Part shown: piece by piece, positions 7,433 through 14,270 of the stretch
Numbering within the stretch: the first letter of the stretch is position 1
Layout of the letters: every line of letters starts with the position of its first letter
NCBI GenBank assembly: GCA_018268735.1
Contig: JAFDWA010000007.1
Coordinates: forward strand, 1-17,910
DNA: 17,910 nt
DNA from: Actinomycetota bacterium
GTDB taxonomy: Bacteria; Actinomycetota; Acidimicrobiia; Acidimicrobiales; Microtrichaceae
Reading direction: 5' to 3'
Translations under genes and position numbers: made by a program
Notes under the pieces: model-generated
What the model was told of the DNA's origin: nothing
The model's database searches: none
Seen by the model: the letters and a program-made list of their open reading frames with translations, nothing else

Positions 7433-8263
7433 TCAGGGGCGCGCGTTGGATGCGATCACGAGTCGGGTGCCGAGCACCTCGTCGGCTTCGACGACCCAGC
7501 GGTTCTCGGCAACCTTCCGGGCACCGGGCACCTGCGCCGGCTCGTCGAAGTTGAAGAACAGGTGCCGGAGCCGTCCGGGGCGGCCGCCGATCCACGCGGC
7601 GATCTCGGCGTGAGCGCCCTCGAGCAGGCGGAGGCGCCCGTGACCCGACCAGCCGAGCTCGACCCAGTGGTTGCCGTCGATGGCAGCACCGGAGGACATG
7701 ACCCGCCCGCCGAGCAGGTCGCGGTACAACCGCAGGGCGCCGTCGAGATCTGCCACCGCATGCACGACCCGGCCGATCGACGCGATCGAGCGGTCGAAGG
7801 TCGTCTCCGGGTAGCCCTCCGGCTCGGGTGGCGTCGGTACGGGTGACTCGCCCAGCTGTGCGAGCTGCACGACGATGCCGTGGGCTTCGCTCGGGTGCAG
7901 GAACGCCTCCATCCACGCAGGGTCGGAGCGGTCCTCGCCGATCGGCGAGAAGCCGGCGGTCCGTGCACGCTCGAGCATCGTGTCGAGGCTCGGGACCATG
8001 AACGTCAAGTGGTGCGGGCCGGGACCGTGGCGCTGCAGGAACCGTGTGAGGAAGTCGGCCTGGTCGGTCTGCTCGGGGTGGAGCCCCTCGACGACGAACC
8101 CGTGGGCGAAGCGCATCTGGGTCCAACCGAAGCCCGGGCTGATGCCTCGGTCGTGGTAGGTGCCGCCGAGCACGTCAGCGAAGAGCGGCCAGGGATCGGT
8201 CATGTGCCGCACTGCGATCGCGACGTGGTCGAACGAGATGGCCGTCGTGTCCTCAGTTGTCAT
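7433..8263 (-). CDS. Two-domain VOC (glyoxalase/bleomycin-resistance fold) protein
   Basis: A 276-residue protein with two vicinal-oxygen-chelate domains. Domain 1 (about 9-137) starts FDHVAIAV (His13), contains GPHHLTFMV (His84/His85) and ends HPSEAHGIVVQLAQ. It resembles methylmalonyl-CoA epimerase-like VOC proteins. Domain 2 (about 162-272) has VVHAVADLDGALRLYRDLLGG (His168) and LRHLFFNF (His233). In the epimerase family the last metal ligand of this layout is normally a Glu in the final strand; here that place is Gln133 in domain 1 and a hydrophobic residue in domain 2, so metal binding may be altered. ATG 8263 overlaps the end of menE by 11 bp, which implies translational coupling. The substrate, perhaps an acyl-CoA or aromatic compound, is unknown. 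Confidence 0.82.
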   Translation of the reverse strand: MTTEDTTAISFDHVAIAVRHMTDPWPLFADVLGGTYHDRGISPGFGWTQMRFAHGFVVEGLHPEQTDQADFLTRFLQRHGPGPHHLTFMVPSLDTMLERARTAGFSPIGEDRSDPAWMEAFLHPSEAHGIVVQLAQLGESPVPTPPEPEGYPETTFDRSIASIGRVVHAVADLDGALRLYRDLLGGRVMSSGAAIDGNHWVELGWSGHGRLRLLEGAHAEIAAWIGGRPGRLRHLFFNFDEPAQVPGARKVAENRWVVEADEVLGTRLVIASNARP

Positions 8264-9443
8264 CGATCGGCCCCGCCTCTCCTGACCCTGACCGCAGGGT
8301 GTGCCTCGTGAGTTTGCCCAGCGACGTCCTCGGGAGCACATCGGCGAGCCGGAGCTCCTTCGGGGCGGCCGCCGCCGGCAGCTCCGCCCGGACGTGGTCC
8401 CTCAGGGAACCGAGCGTCGGCGGTGACCCCGGGTCGCTCGGCACCACGACGGCGACGACCCGCTGCCCCCACTCGGCGTCGGCGGTCCCGAGCACCGCGA
8501 CGTCGGCGACGCCGGGATGTCGCCGCAGCACCTCCTCGACCGGCGTCGGCCAGACCTTGACGGCCCCGGTGACGATGAGGTCGTCGGAGCGTCCCGCGAC
8601 GTCGAGGACCTCGTCCGCCGACAGCGATCCGAGGTCACCGGTCCGGTACCAGCGGTCCGGGTCACGAGCGTCCGCAGCGTCGTTGCCGTCGATCAGGTCG
8701 TCGGTGCCGCGGTACGAGCGCATCAGCGTCGGGGTCCGCAGCTCGATCACCCCGACGCCGTCCTCGTCGGGCTCGTCGATGCGGACCTCGACGCCGTCGA
8801 GGGCCCTGCCGTCGTGGACGACGCCGCCGAAGGTCTCCGTCATCCCGTAGGTCGCGACGGCGTTCGACGGCCGATCCCGGGGGATCGCGCTGCCGCCGAG
8901 CAGGATCGTCTCCCACAGGCTCGCGTCGATTCGGCCGAGCAGCGTCGTCACGAGCGAGACATGGGTCGCTCCCTGGCGTGCCGCCTCGTCGATCCGTGCG
9001 GCATCAGGACGGTCGTGGATCACGAGCGTTGCGTCGTTCAGCAGGGCGCGGGTGATCACCGAGAACCCGCCGACGTGGGTCAGCGGCAGGCATGCCAGCC
9101 AGCACGTCGAACCGGTGCTGCTCGGGGTGGTGGCGGTGAGCCTGGCGGCGGTGGCGATGCCGGCGTGGGTGTGCACCACGCCCTTGGGCGTACCGGTCGT
9201 CCCGGATGTCGCGATCACCAGCGCGTCGCCGTCGAGCACGGGGATCCCGCCGTCGAGGGAGCGGCGTTCCCCGTCCGCCTCGATGACCGAGCCCGGCGCG
9301 AGTGCTGCGACGATCCGGCGGTTGTGCACGAGCGGGGCGCCGGGATCGAGCGGCACGACGGCGTCGCCGCCGTCCCAGACGCGCCGCAGCGCGTCGAGGA
9401 ACGCTGCTCCGGGGGTGATCGAGAGCGCGACCAGCTCAGCCAC
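8253..9443 (-). CDS. menE: o-Succinylbenzoate--CoA ligase (MenE-like AMP-binding enzyme)
   Basis: A 396-residue ANL-superfamily adenylating enzyme. MenE activates o-succinylbenzoate with ATP and CoA in menaquinone biosynthesis. Visible motifs: the P-loop TSGTTGTPKGV (79-89), LPLTHVGG (119-126), YGMTETFGG (199-207), YRTGDLG (266-272), the hinge GRSDDLIVTG (284-293) and the catalytic Lys377 in PRTSLGKLTRHTL. The short length (most acyl-CoA ligases exceed 500 residues) and the lack of an extended N-terminal domain favour MenE, as do the menA, menD and menF genes in the window. Another short acyl-CoA ligase cannot be fully excluded. The start is GTG 9443, overlapping the GH1-like gene by 8 bp (GTGGCTGA). 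The gene sits between a glycosidase and a VOC gene. Confidence 0.85.
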   Translation of the reverse strand: MAELVALSITPGAAFLDALRRVWDGGDAVVPLDPGAPLVHNRRIVAALAPGSVIEADGERRSLDGGIPVLDGDALVIATSGTTGTPKGVVHTHAGIATAARLTATTPSSTGSTCWLACLPLTHVGGFSVITRALLNDATLVIHDRPDAARIDEAARQGATHVSLVTTLLGRIDASLWETILLGGSAIPRDRPSNAVATYGMTETFGGVVHDGRALDGVEVRIDEPDEDGVGVIELRTPTLMRSYRGTDDLIDGNDAADARDPDRWYRTGDLGSLSADEVLDVAGRSDDLIVTGAVKVWPTPVEEVLRRHPGVADVAVLGTADAEWGQRVVAVVVPSDPGSPPTLGSLRDHVRAELPAAAAPKELRLADVLPRTSLGKLTRHTLRSGSGEAGPIDDN

Positions 9444-10668
9444 GGGGTCGGCCGCTGCCGGCGAGTCGGCGGAAGGTCGCAGCTGCCGGTCGCTCCCGTC
9501 GTCGGTGGTCGAAGAGGCCGACCCGTGTCACCTGCCCGACCGGCGGTACGAGCGCGTTGTCCCAGTCGACCTGGTCGCCGCGGCTGTACCAGCAGATGCC
9601 TCGGACCGCCACGCCGTCGCCGCGGAGGCGTTCGCACGCGGCGTTCAGCGTGTCGAGCCACTCCGGCCCCTCCCGCGGGTCGAGGCCGAGGTTCGACGTC
9701 TCCGCCACCCAGATCGGCAGGCGGTAGCGTTCGTGGCAGCGCCTGGCGAACGCCTCCCACTCCTCGACGCGCTCGGTGATGCCGAGGACCGCCACCGCGT
9801 CGCCAGGCCGTCCCATCGCGTGCACCGACACGGGGTAGAGGTCGTGGCCGGCGATGAACGCGTCCGACGTGGCGACCGTCGAGAGGCGGTCGAGCCAGGC
9901 GTCGGGCACCCCGGCGAGCATCGGCTCCGCGGCCGGGTCGAGGTCTCCACCGGTGCGGAGGTCGAGCGCTGCGAACCACTGCGAGGTCCGCGTGGCCGCT
10001 TCTTCCTCGCGGTCGGGGTGCACCCGGGCCGGGATCGCGAGCGCCTCGGCTCCGAGGATGCACGCGGGTCGGTCGGCGAGGATCGCCGCTGCGGCGAGGG
10101 CGTCCGCGAGCTCGCAGAGCACGAGGGCGCGGCCGTAGTCCTCGAGGGAGCTCAACCCGTCGTTCCAGGCGCCCCACGAGGCGGAGCAGAACGCCGTGGT
10201 CGTGGGCTCGTTGACCGGCGTGAACCAGCGCGGTCCCGGGTAGCGGGCGAGGAACGCCTCCACGTAGCGGAGGAAGTCGTCGACCCAGACCGGGTCGGTG
10301 AAGCCGACATGGGTCGAACCCGGCCCGCACAGGTGGTCCGGAAGCCCGAAGTGGCAGAGGTCGACGACGACCTCCAGCCCTGCCGCCTCGGCCGCGGAGA
10401 GCGCCCGGTCCCACTCGTGCCAGTCGTAGGTGCCGGGTTCGACCTCCGTGCGCTGCCATGGCATTCCGTAGCGCACCGCGGTCGCGCCGATGCTCGCCAC
10501 GTCGAGCAGGTCGAGCTCCATCCGTTCCAGGTGGCCGCTCGCGGCGAGCTGGTCCACCCGTGTGGTCCTCCGTCGGCCGGCGCCGTCGTCGACGTGGACC
10601 AGCGGGTCGGAGGACTCCTCGCCGATCGCCCACACCCAGTCGGGAAGCTCCGCTCCGGATCGACTCAC
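9436..10668 (-). CDS. GH1-like (clan GH-A) family glycoside hydrolase
   Basis: A 410-residue TIM-barrel protein resembling glycoside hydrolase family 1. The acid/base motif FTPVNEPTT carries Glu154, and the probable nucleophile is Glu323 in IWVAETSN, a divergent form of the GH1 'I-T-E-N-G' site. Other barrel signatures are TAVRYGMPWQRTEVEPGTYDWHEWD near the N-terminus and VVVDLCHFGLPDHL. Such compact GH1-like domains also occur fused to sugar-nucleotide reductases. No signal peptide or membrane segment is present, so it is probably cytosolic. GTG 10668 is chosen because the barrel begins just after it and a TACCGT box ends 8 nt upstream; the frame is open far beyond but there lies opposite another gene. 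First gene of the menE/VOC operon. Substrate unknown. Confidence 0.8.
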   Translation of the reverse strand: MSRSGAELPDWVWAIGEESSDPLVHVDDGAGRRRTTRVDQLAASGHLERMELDLLDVASIGATAVRYGMPWQRTEVEPGTYDWHEWDRALSAAEAAGLEVVVDLCHFGLPDHLCGPGSTHVGFTDPVWVDDFLRYVEAFLARYPGPRWFTPVNEPTTTAFCSASWGAWNDGLSSLEDYGRALVLCELADALAAAAILADRPACILGAEALAIPARVHPDREEEAATRTSQWFAALDLRTGGDLDPAAEPMLAGVPDAWLDRLSTVATSDAFIAGHDLYPVSVHAMGRPGDAVAVLGITERVEEWEAFARRCHERYRLPIWVAETSNLGLDPREGPEWLDTLNAACERLRGDGVAVRGICWYSRGDQVDWDNALVPPVGQVTRVGLFDHRRRERPAAATFRRLAGSGRPRG

Positions 10669-10676
10669 GTCGACGA

Positions 10677-10686
10677 ACGGTAGCGT
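10677..10686. promoter_or_regulatory. Overlapping divergent -10 boxes (ACGGTAGCGT)
   Basis: The 10-mer contains TAGCGT on the + strand (10681-10686), 9 nt before the ATG at 10696. On the - strand it contains TACCGT (10682-10677), 8 nt before the GTG at 10668. The two boxes share the central TA. Neither start has a Shine-Dalgarno sequence, so both genes look (near-)leaderless. No clear -35 elements. Confidence 0.45.
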
Positions 10687-10695
10687 CGTCGCCGC

Positions 10696-11853
10696 ATGGG
10701 AGCTGCTGGCGTGATCGACATCGGAGCCACGGCAGGGTTCGCCGTCGCCTCCCTCCTCGCGCTCGCCGGCCTGTGGCTGGTCGCGGTCGTGCTGCTGTCC
10801 GCGATCCGCACCGTGGTCGTCCCACGGGGTGAGCGACCGGTCCTCACCTCGTTCGTGTTCCTCTCGGTCCGACGGGTGATGGAGCCGGCCCTGCGCCGCT
10901 CGTCGCCGCAGCGCCGTGAGCAGCTGCTGCGACGCTACGCACCGCTGTCGCTCGTGGTGCTCGCCGCGACGTGGGGTGGGCTCGTCATCGTCGGCTTCAC
11001 CCCGGTGCACTGGGCCCTCGGCGAGCTCACCTGGCTCGACGCGCTGCAGGTGTCGGGCTCCTCGCTCACCACGTTGGGCTTCATCTCCGCCGACCCGACG
11101 CCGGCCCGCCTCGTCGAGATCGTCGAGGCGTTCATCGGACTCGGCCTCGTCGGCCTGCTCATCTCCTTCCTCCCGGCGATCTACGCCGCGTACTCCCAGC
11201 GGGAGCAGCTCGTGGCGCAGATGGCGAGCCGGGCAGGCGAGCCGCCGAGCGTCCGGAACTTCTTCGTGCGGATGCAGGTGATCCGTGGGCTCGACGACCT
11301 CGACGACACCTGGGACGCATGGGAGACCTGGTTCGCCCAGGTCGAGGAGACCCACACGTCGTATCCGGCGCTCGTCTACTTCCGCTCCGGCGAGCACCGC
11401 TCGTGGCTGACGGCCTCGGCGTGCCTGCTGGACTCCGCTGCCATGTTCCTCTCGGCGGTCGATCGCCCCCAGAGCGCACCGGCGGCGCTGTGCCTCCGAT
11501 CGGGGTTCCTGTGCCTCCGCGAGGTCGCGGACCAGTTCCTGTTGCCCTACGACCGTGACCCTGCACCCGACGACCCGATCTCCGTGACCCGTGCCGAGTT
11601 CGACGCGTGCTGCGATGCCCTGGCGGAGGCCGGTGTGCCGCTCGTCGCAGACCGGGACCAGGCATGGCGCGACTGGGCAGGCTGGCGGGTCAACTACGAC
11701 GGTGCGCTGCAGGGCCTCGCTGCGCTCATCGAGCCACCTCCGGCACCGTGGTCCTCGGACCGGACCGAGGCGCAGCCACGCCACGTGCTGCGCCAGGTCG
11801 TCGCTCTGCGCCGGTGGAAGCGGCTGCCCACCGAGGAGCCGACACGCTGGTGA
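10696..11853 (+). CDS. Membrane protein with K+-channel-like pore loop
   Basis: A 385-residue protein with an N-terminal membrane part and a long cytosolic C-terminus. TM1 spans about 13-37 and TM2 about 82-101. A re-entrant pore-helix-like segment (111-131, containing SGSSLTTLGF) is followed by TM3 at about 138-165. That arrangement resembles the two-TM ion-channel domain (Ion_trans_2). However, the filter-like sequence TTLGF departs from the canonical TVGYG of K+ channels and is nearer to the looser TTxGF loops of TrkH/KtrB transporters. Residues 190-385 are soluble, helical and rich in Trp, Asp and Cys, with no domain I recognise. The ATG at 10696 follows a TAGCGT box by 9 nt. The stop overlaps the next gene by GTGA. 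Channel activity is inferred only. Confidence 0.7.
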   Translation: MGAAGVIDIGATAGFAVASLLALAGLWLVAVVLLSAIRTVVVPRGERPVLTSFVFLSVRRVMEPALRRSSPQRREQLLRRYAPLSLVVLAATWGGLVIVGFTPVHWALGELTWLDALQVSGSSLTTLGFISADPTPARLVEIVEAFIGLGLVGLLISFLPAIYAAYSQREQLVAQMASRAGEPPSVRNFFVRMQVIRGLDDLDDTWDAWETWFAQVEETHTSYPALVYFRSGEHRSWLTASACLLDSAAMFLSAVDRPQSAPAALCLRSGFLCLREVADQFLLPYDRDPAPDDPISVTRAEFDACCDALAEAGVPLVADRDQAWRDWAGWRVNYDGALQGLAALIEPPPAPWSSDRTEAQPRHVLRQVVALRRWKRLPTEEPTRW

Positions 11854-12398
11854 GCACCACAGGATCCGCGCCCATGATCGTCGTGCGTCCAGCCGGCCCA
11901 GCTCGCCTCCTCGCCGTGCTCGCGCCGGCGGTGGCGATCCTCCTCGTCGGCATCCGCGCCGCGACGACCGGTCTCTCGGCGGGTCCGGACGACCCTGCGT
12001 CACCGTGGATCGTCGCCGTCGCGACCGTGCTGCTCGGGTGTTGGCTGGGTTGGCGCGCACCGTCTCAGCGCGCGGAGCTGCGGGTCTCGGAGCTGCGTTG
12101 TCGCAACCTCGTGACGTCCTTCTCGGTCGACTGGGCGCACGTGAGGTCGCTGGTCGTGGTGCGCCGTGGTCCGCTCACGCTGGTGGAGGTCCGCATCAGC
12201 GGACACCGCCGTCGCCTCCGGGTCGGCGCAGCGACGCGGTTCACGGGTGAGTCGGCCGAGGTGGTGCTCGACATGCTCCGGGCACACCCGGATGCGGGGT
12301 CGCTCCTCGTCGATGACCACTTCGAGGACCGCTTCGATGCCGATGGCGCCGATGGCGCCGATGGCGCCGCCGACGGTGCAGCCGGCGACGATCGCTAG
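11850..12398 (+). CDS. Two-TM bacterial PH-like domain membrane protein
   Basis: A 182-residue small membrane protein. Two hydrophobic helices (about 18-38 and 52-68) are followed by a beta-rich region (about 73-140) with the pattern of bacterial PH domains: LRVSELRCRNLVTSFSVDWAHVRSLVVVRRGPLTLVEVRI. Such proteins sit in the cytoplasmic membrane with the PH domain in the cytosol; their functions are mostly unknown. The GTG at 11850 forms a GTGA overlap with the channel-like gene and has GAGGAG 11 nt upstream. An ATG at 11874 is the alternative. The C-terminus is an acidic Asp-Gly-Ala tail encoded by a 9-bp repeat. The gene pair suggests a joint membrane function, but this is inference. Confidence 0.7.
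   Translation: MSTTGSAPMIVVRPAGPARLLAVLAPAVAILLVGIRAATTGLSAGPDDPASPWIVAVATVLLGCWLGWRAPSQRAELRVSELRCRNLVTSFSVDWAHVRSLVVVRRGPLTLVEVRISGHRRRLRVGAATRFTGESAEVVLDMLRAHPDAGSLLVDDHFEDRFDADGADGADGAADGAAGDDR
12342..12368 (+). repeat. 9-bp in-frame tandem repeat (GATGGCGCC x3)
   Basis: Three perfect copies at 12342-12350, 12351-12359 and 12360-12368 encode Asp-Gly-Ala units in the tail of the PH-like protein. Because 9 is a multiple of 3, copy-number change would only lengthen or shorten the tail. Confidence 0.9.
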
Positions 12399-12401
12399 CA
12401 T
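12396..12401 (+). promoter_or_regulatory. Candidate -10 box TAGCAT before menA
   Basis: TAGCAT ends 10 nt before the GTG start of menA. Its first three bases are the TAG stop of the PH-like gene. No ribosome binding site is seen in the 13-nt gap between the two genes, so a near-leaderless menA transcript is possible in addition to read-through. Confidence 0.35.
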
Positions 12402-12411
12402 CGCCGGCACC

Positions 12412-13344
12412 GTGGCACGTCCCCTCCGACCTCCTGCTCCCCAGCCCTCGCGCGCTCCGTTGCCGACGGGCTGGCGTCGATGGGTCCTCGGTGCTCGACC
12501 CCGCACGCTGCCGGCAGCGATCGCTCCGGTCGTCGTCGGCACTGCGATCGCGCCACGTGAGGACCTGCAGTGGTGGGTGTTGCTGTGCGCGCTCGGCGTC
12601 GCGCTGTGCGTCCAGGTCGCGACGAACTACGCCAACGACTACAGCGACGGTCGACGGGGCACCGACGACCCCGGCGCACGTGTTGGCCCGCCCCGACTCG
12701 TCGGCAACGGCCTCGCGACCCCGGAAGAGGTCAAGCGGGCGATGCTCGTCGCGTTCGGCCTCACCGCGGTGTTCGGGGCTCCGCTGGTGATCCTCGTGGA
12801 CTGGCGACTCGTGTTCGTCGGCGTCGCCGCGATCGCTGCGGGGTGGTTCTACACCGGTGGCAGCCGACCCTACGGCTACGCGGGCCTCGGCGAGGTGTTC
12901 GTGTTCGTGTTCTTCGGGCTCGTCGCGACGGTCGGATCCTGCTTCGTGCAGATGCAGCAGGTGCCGTGGCTCGCGATCGTCGCCGGCGTCGCCATGGGGT
13001 GCCTGTCCACCTCGCTGCTGGTCGTCAACAACCTGCGTGACATCCCCGGTGACGCATCGGTCGGCAAGCGGACGCTCGCTGTCCGCCTCGGTGACGCTCG
13101 CACCCGGATGCTCTACGTGGTGCTCCTCGTCGTCCCGTTCCTGCTGCTGCCCTTCATGGCCGGCCTCGGTGGGCGGCCGGTTGCATCGCTGGCGTTCGTG
13201 GCGCTGGTCCTGGCGCGTCGGCCTGTGGTCGCCGTGCTGAGCGGAGCACGCGGCCCGCAGCTGGTCGTCGTGCTCGGTGACACCGCCCGGGTGCAGCTCG
13301 TCTACGGGTTGCTCTTCGCCATCGGCTGCCTGGTCGGCTCCTGA
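12412..13344 (+). CDS. menA: 1,4-dihydroxy-2-naphthoate polyprenyltransferase
   Basis: A 310-residue integral membrane UbiA-family prenyltransferase. MenA attaches the polyprenyl chain to 1,4-dihydroxy-2-naphthoate, forming demethylmenaquinone. Both Asp-rich prenyl-diphosphate/Mg2+ sites are intact: NYANDYSDGRRGTDDPG (72-88) and NNLRDIPGDASVGKRTLAVRLG (206-227). The N-terminal ARPRTLPAAIAPVVVGTA (28-45) is typical of MenA, and eight or so hydrophobic helices follow. GTG 12412 is the start: the open frame extends further upstream but there overlaps the PH-like gene, and RPLRPPAP leads straight into the conserved region. The gene follows the PH-like gene by 13 nt. Its last 43 bp overlap the end of the convergent MenH-like gene. 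Confidence 0.95.
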   Translation: MARPLRPPAPQPSRAPLPTGWRRWVLGARPRTLPAAIAPVVVGTAIAPREDLQWWVLLCALGVALCVQVATNYANDYSDGRRGTDDPGARVGPPRLVGNGLATPEEVKRAMLVAFGLTAVFGAPLVILVDWRLVFVGVAAIAAGWFYTGGSRPYGYAGLGEVFVFVFFGLVATVGSCFVQMQQVPWLAIVAGVAMGCLSTSLLVVNNLRDIPGDASVGKRTLAVRLGDARTRMLYVVLLVVPFLLLPFMAGLGGRPVASLAFVALVLARRPVVAVLSGARGPQLVVVLGDTARVQLVYGLLFAIGCLVGS

Positions 13345-14174
13345 ACCCCTGGCGAGGGCTCAGCGTCGGCGTACCAGCGGCGCCCGGATCCGTGTCGGCG
13401 CGCTGCGCCACGGGGCGCGAGGTCGTCGCACAGCGGCAGGACCGCGGAGATCACCTCCGCCGGTCGCTCGAGGTGCGCAGCGTGACCGGCACCTTCGATC
13501 ACCTCGAGCCGGCCGTGGGCGAGCTCGTCGACGAGACGGTGTCCGATCGAGGTGAACTTCGCGTCCTCACCCCCGGCGATGCACAGCACGGGCACGTCGA
13601 TCGCGGCGAGCTGCCCCCACAGCGGGTCCATGGCGCCGGTCCCCGCGTGGATGAGGCTGCCGGCGAGGCCGACGGCCGAGTTGCGTCGACGCTCCTCGTC
13701 GAACCGCGCCCAGCTCGGGAGCCCGACGAACAGGGGGCCCTCCAGCCACTCCTGGAGGAACCGGTCCACCCCGATGTCGAGGAGGCGCTGCGCGAGCCGC
13801 CGGTCCTCGACGGCGCGGACGTTGCGCTCCTCGTCGTCGTCGATGCCGGCGGTGGCACCGATGAGCACCAGCCCCGACACGACCTCCGGGTGCTCGAGGG
13901 CGACGTGCAGGGCGATGCGACCGCCGAGCGAGTAGCCCAACCACACCGCAGGAGCGTCGAGGGTGGGCCCGATCGCCGACGAGAGGTGCGACGCGATCCT
14001 GTGCAGGTCGAGCTCCGCGAGCGCCGAGGCGTCACCGTGGCCGGGCAGATCCGGGTGCACCACGGCGTGCGACTCCGACAGCGCCCCTACGAGGGGCCCG
14101 AGGCAGCCGCCGGTCTGGGTGAACCCGTGGAGGGCGACCACCGATGAACGGGGCGTCGCATTCGGGTCCGGCAC
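13302..14174 (-). CDS. menH: MenH-like alpha/beta hydrolase (SHCHC synthase candidate)
   Basis: A 290-residue alpha/beta hydrolase. The sequence has VVALHGFTQTGG (12-23, oxyanion region), HPDLPGHGDAS, the nucleophile elbow GYSLGGRIAL (Ser82), the acid Asp204 in GGEDAKF and the catalytic His231 in GAGHAAHLERP. HGFTQTG plus GYSLGGRIAL is the usual look of MenH, which eliminates pyruvate from SEPHCHC to give SHCHC, the product made directly after MenD. The gene diverges from menD, supporting the call, although hydrolases are easily misassigned. The catalytic domain ends near 250. The last 40 residues are an Arg-rich tail with no conserved look, lying partly opposite the end of menA. The start GTG 14174 is 6 nt after a TACGGT box. 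Confidence 0.75.
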   Translation of the reverse strand: MPDPNATPRSSVVALHGFTQTGGCLGPLVGALSESHAVVHPDLPGHGDASALAELDLHRIASHLSSAIGPTLDAPAVWLGYSLGGRIALHVALEHPEVVSGLVLIGATAGIDDDEERNVRAVEDRRLAQRLLDIGVDRFLQEWLEGPLFVGLPSWARFDEERRRNSAVGLAGSLIHAGTGAMDPLWGQLAAIDVPVLCIAGGEDAKFTSIGHRLVDELAHGRLEVIEGAGHAAHLERPAEVISAVLPLCDDLAPRGAARRHGSGRRWYADAEPSPGVQEPTRQPMAKSNP

Positions 14175-14180
14175 GTCGCT

Positions 14181-14190
14181 ACCGTAGGCT
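14181..14190. promoter_or_regulatory. Overlapping divergent -10 boxes (ACCGTAGGCT), menH/menD
   Basis: The - strand TACGGT (14186-14181) ends 6 nt before the GTG of the MenH-like gene. The + strand TAGGCT (14185-14190) points toward menD, which would give that gene a leader of roughly 70-75 nt. The two boxes share the central TA, the same geometry as at 10677-10686. No clear -35 elements. Confidence 0.4.
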
Positions 14191-14215
14191 CACTGGCCAC
14201 CGTCGGTCGGTCGGC

Positions 14216-14231
14216 CGGGACACGGGTCCCG
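14216..14231 (+). other. Small hairpin in the predicted menD leader
   Basis: CGGGAC (14216-14221) and GTCCCG (14226-14231) form a perfect 6-bp GC-rich stem with an ACGG loop, 39 nt before the menD start. It may be structural noise in GC-rich DNA. It matches no riboswitch or attenuator that I recognise. Confidence 0.3.
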
Positions 14232-14270
14232 ATCAGCTCCCGCCGCCGCGCACGATCCCTCGGACCGAAC

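Noticed and set aside
8253..9443. General fatty acyl-CoA synthetase
   Set aside because: At 396 residues it is much shorter than FadD-type enzymes and lacks their long N-terminal region; MenE fits better next to other men genes, though this is not proven.
9436..12060. Very long - strand open frame of 874 codons
   Set aside because: Only the part from 10668 carries the GH1-like protein. The rest lies antisense to the channel-like and PH-like genes and is repetitive Arg/Glu-rich shadow sequence typical of high-GC DNA.
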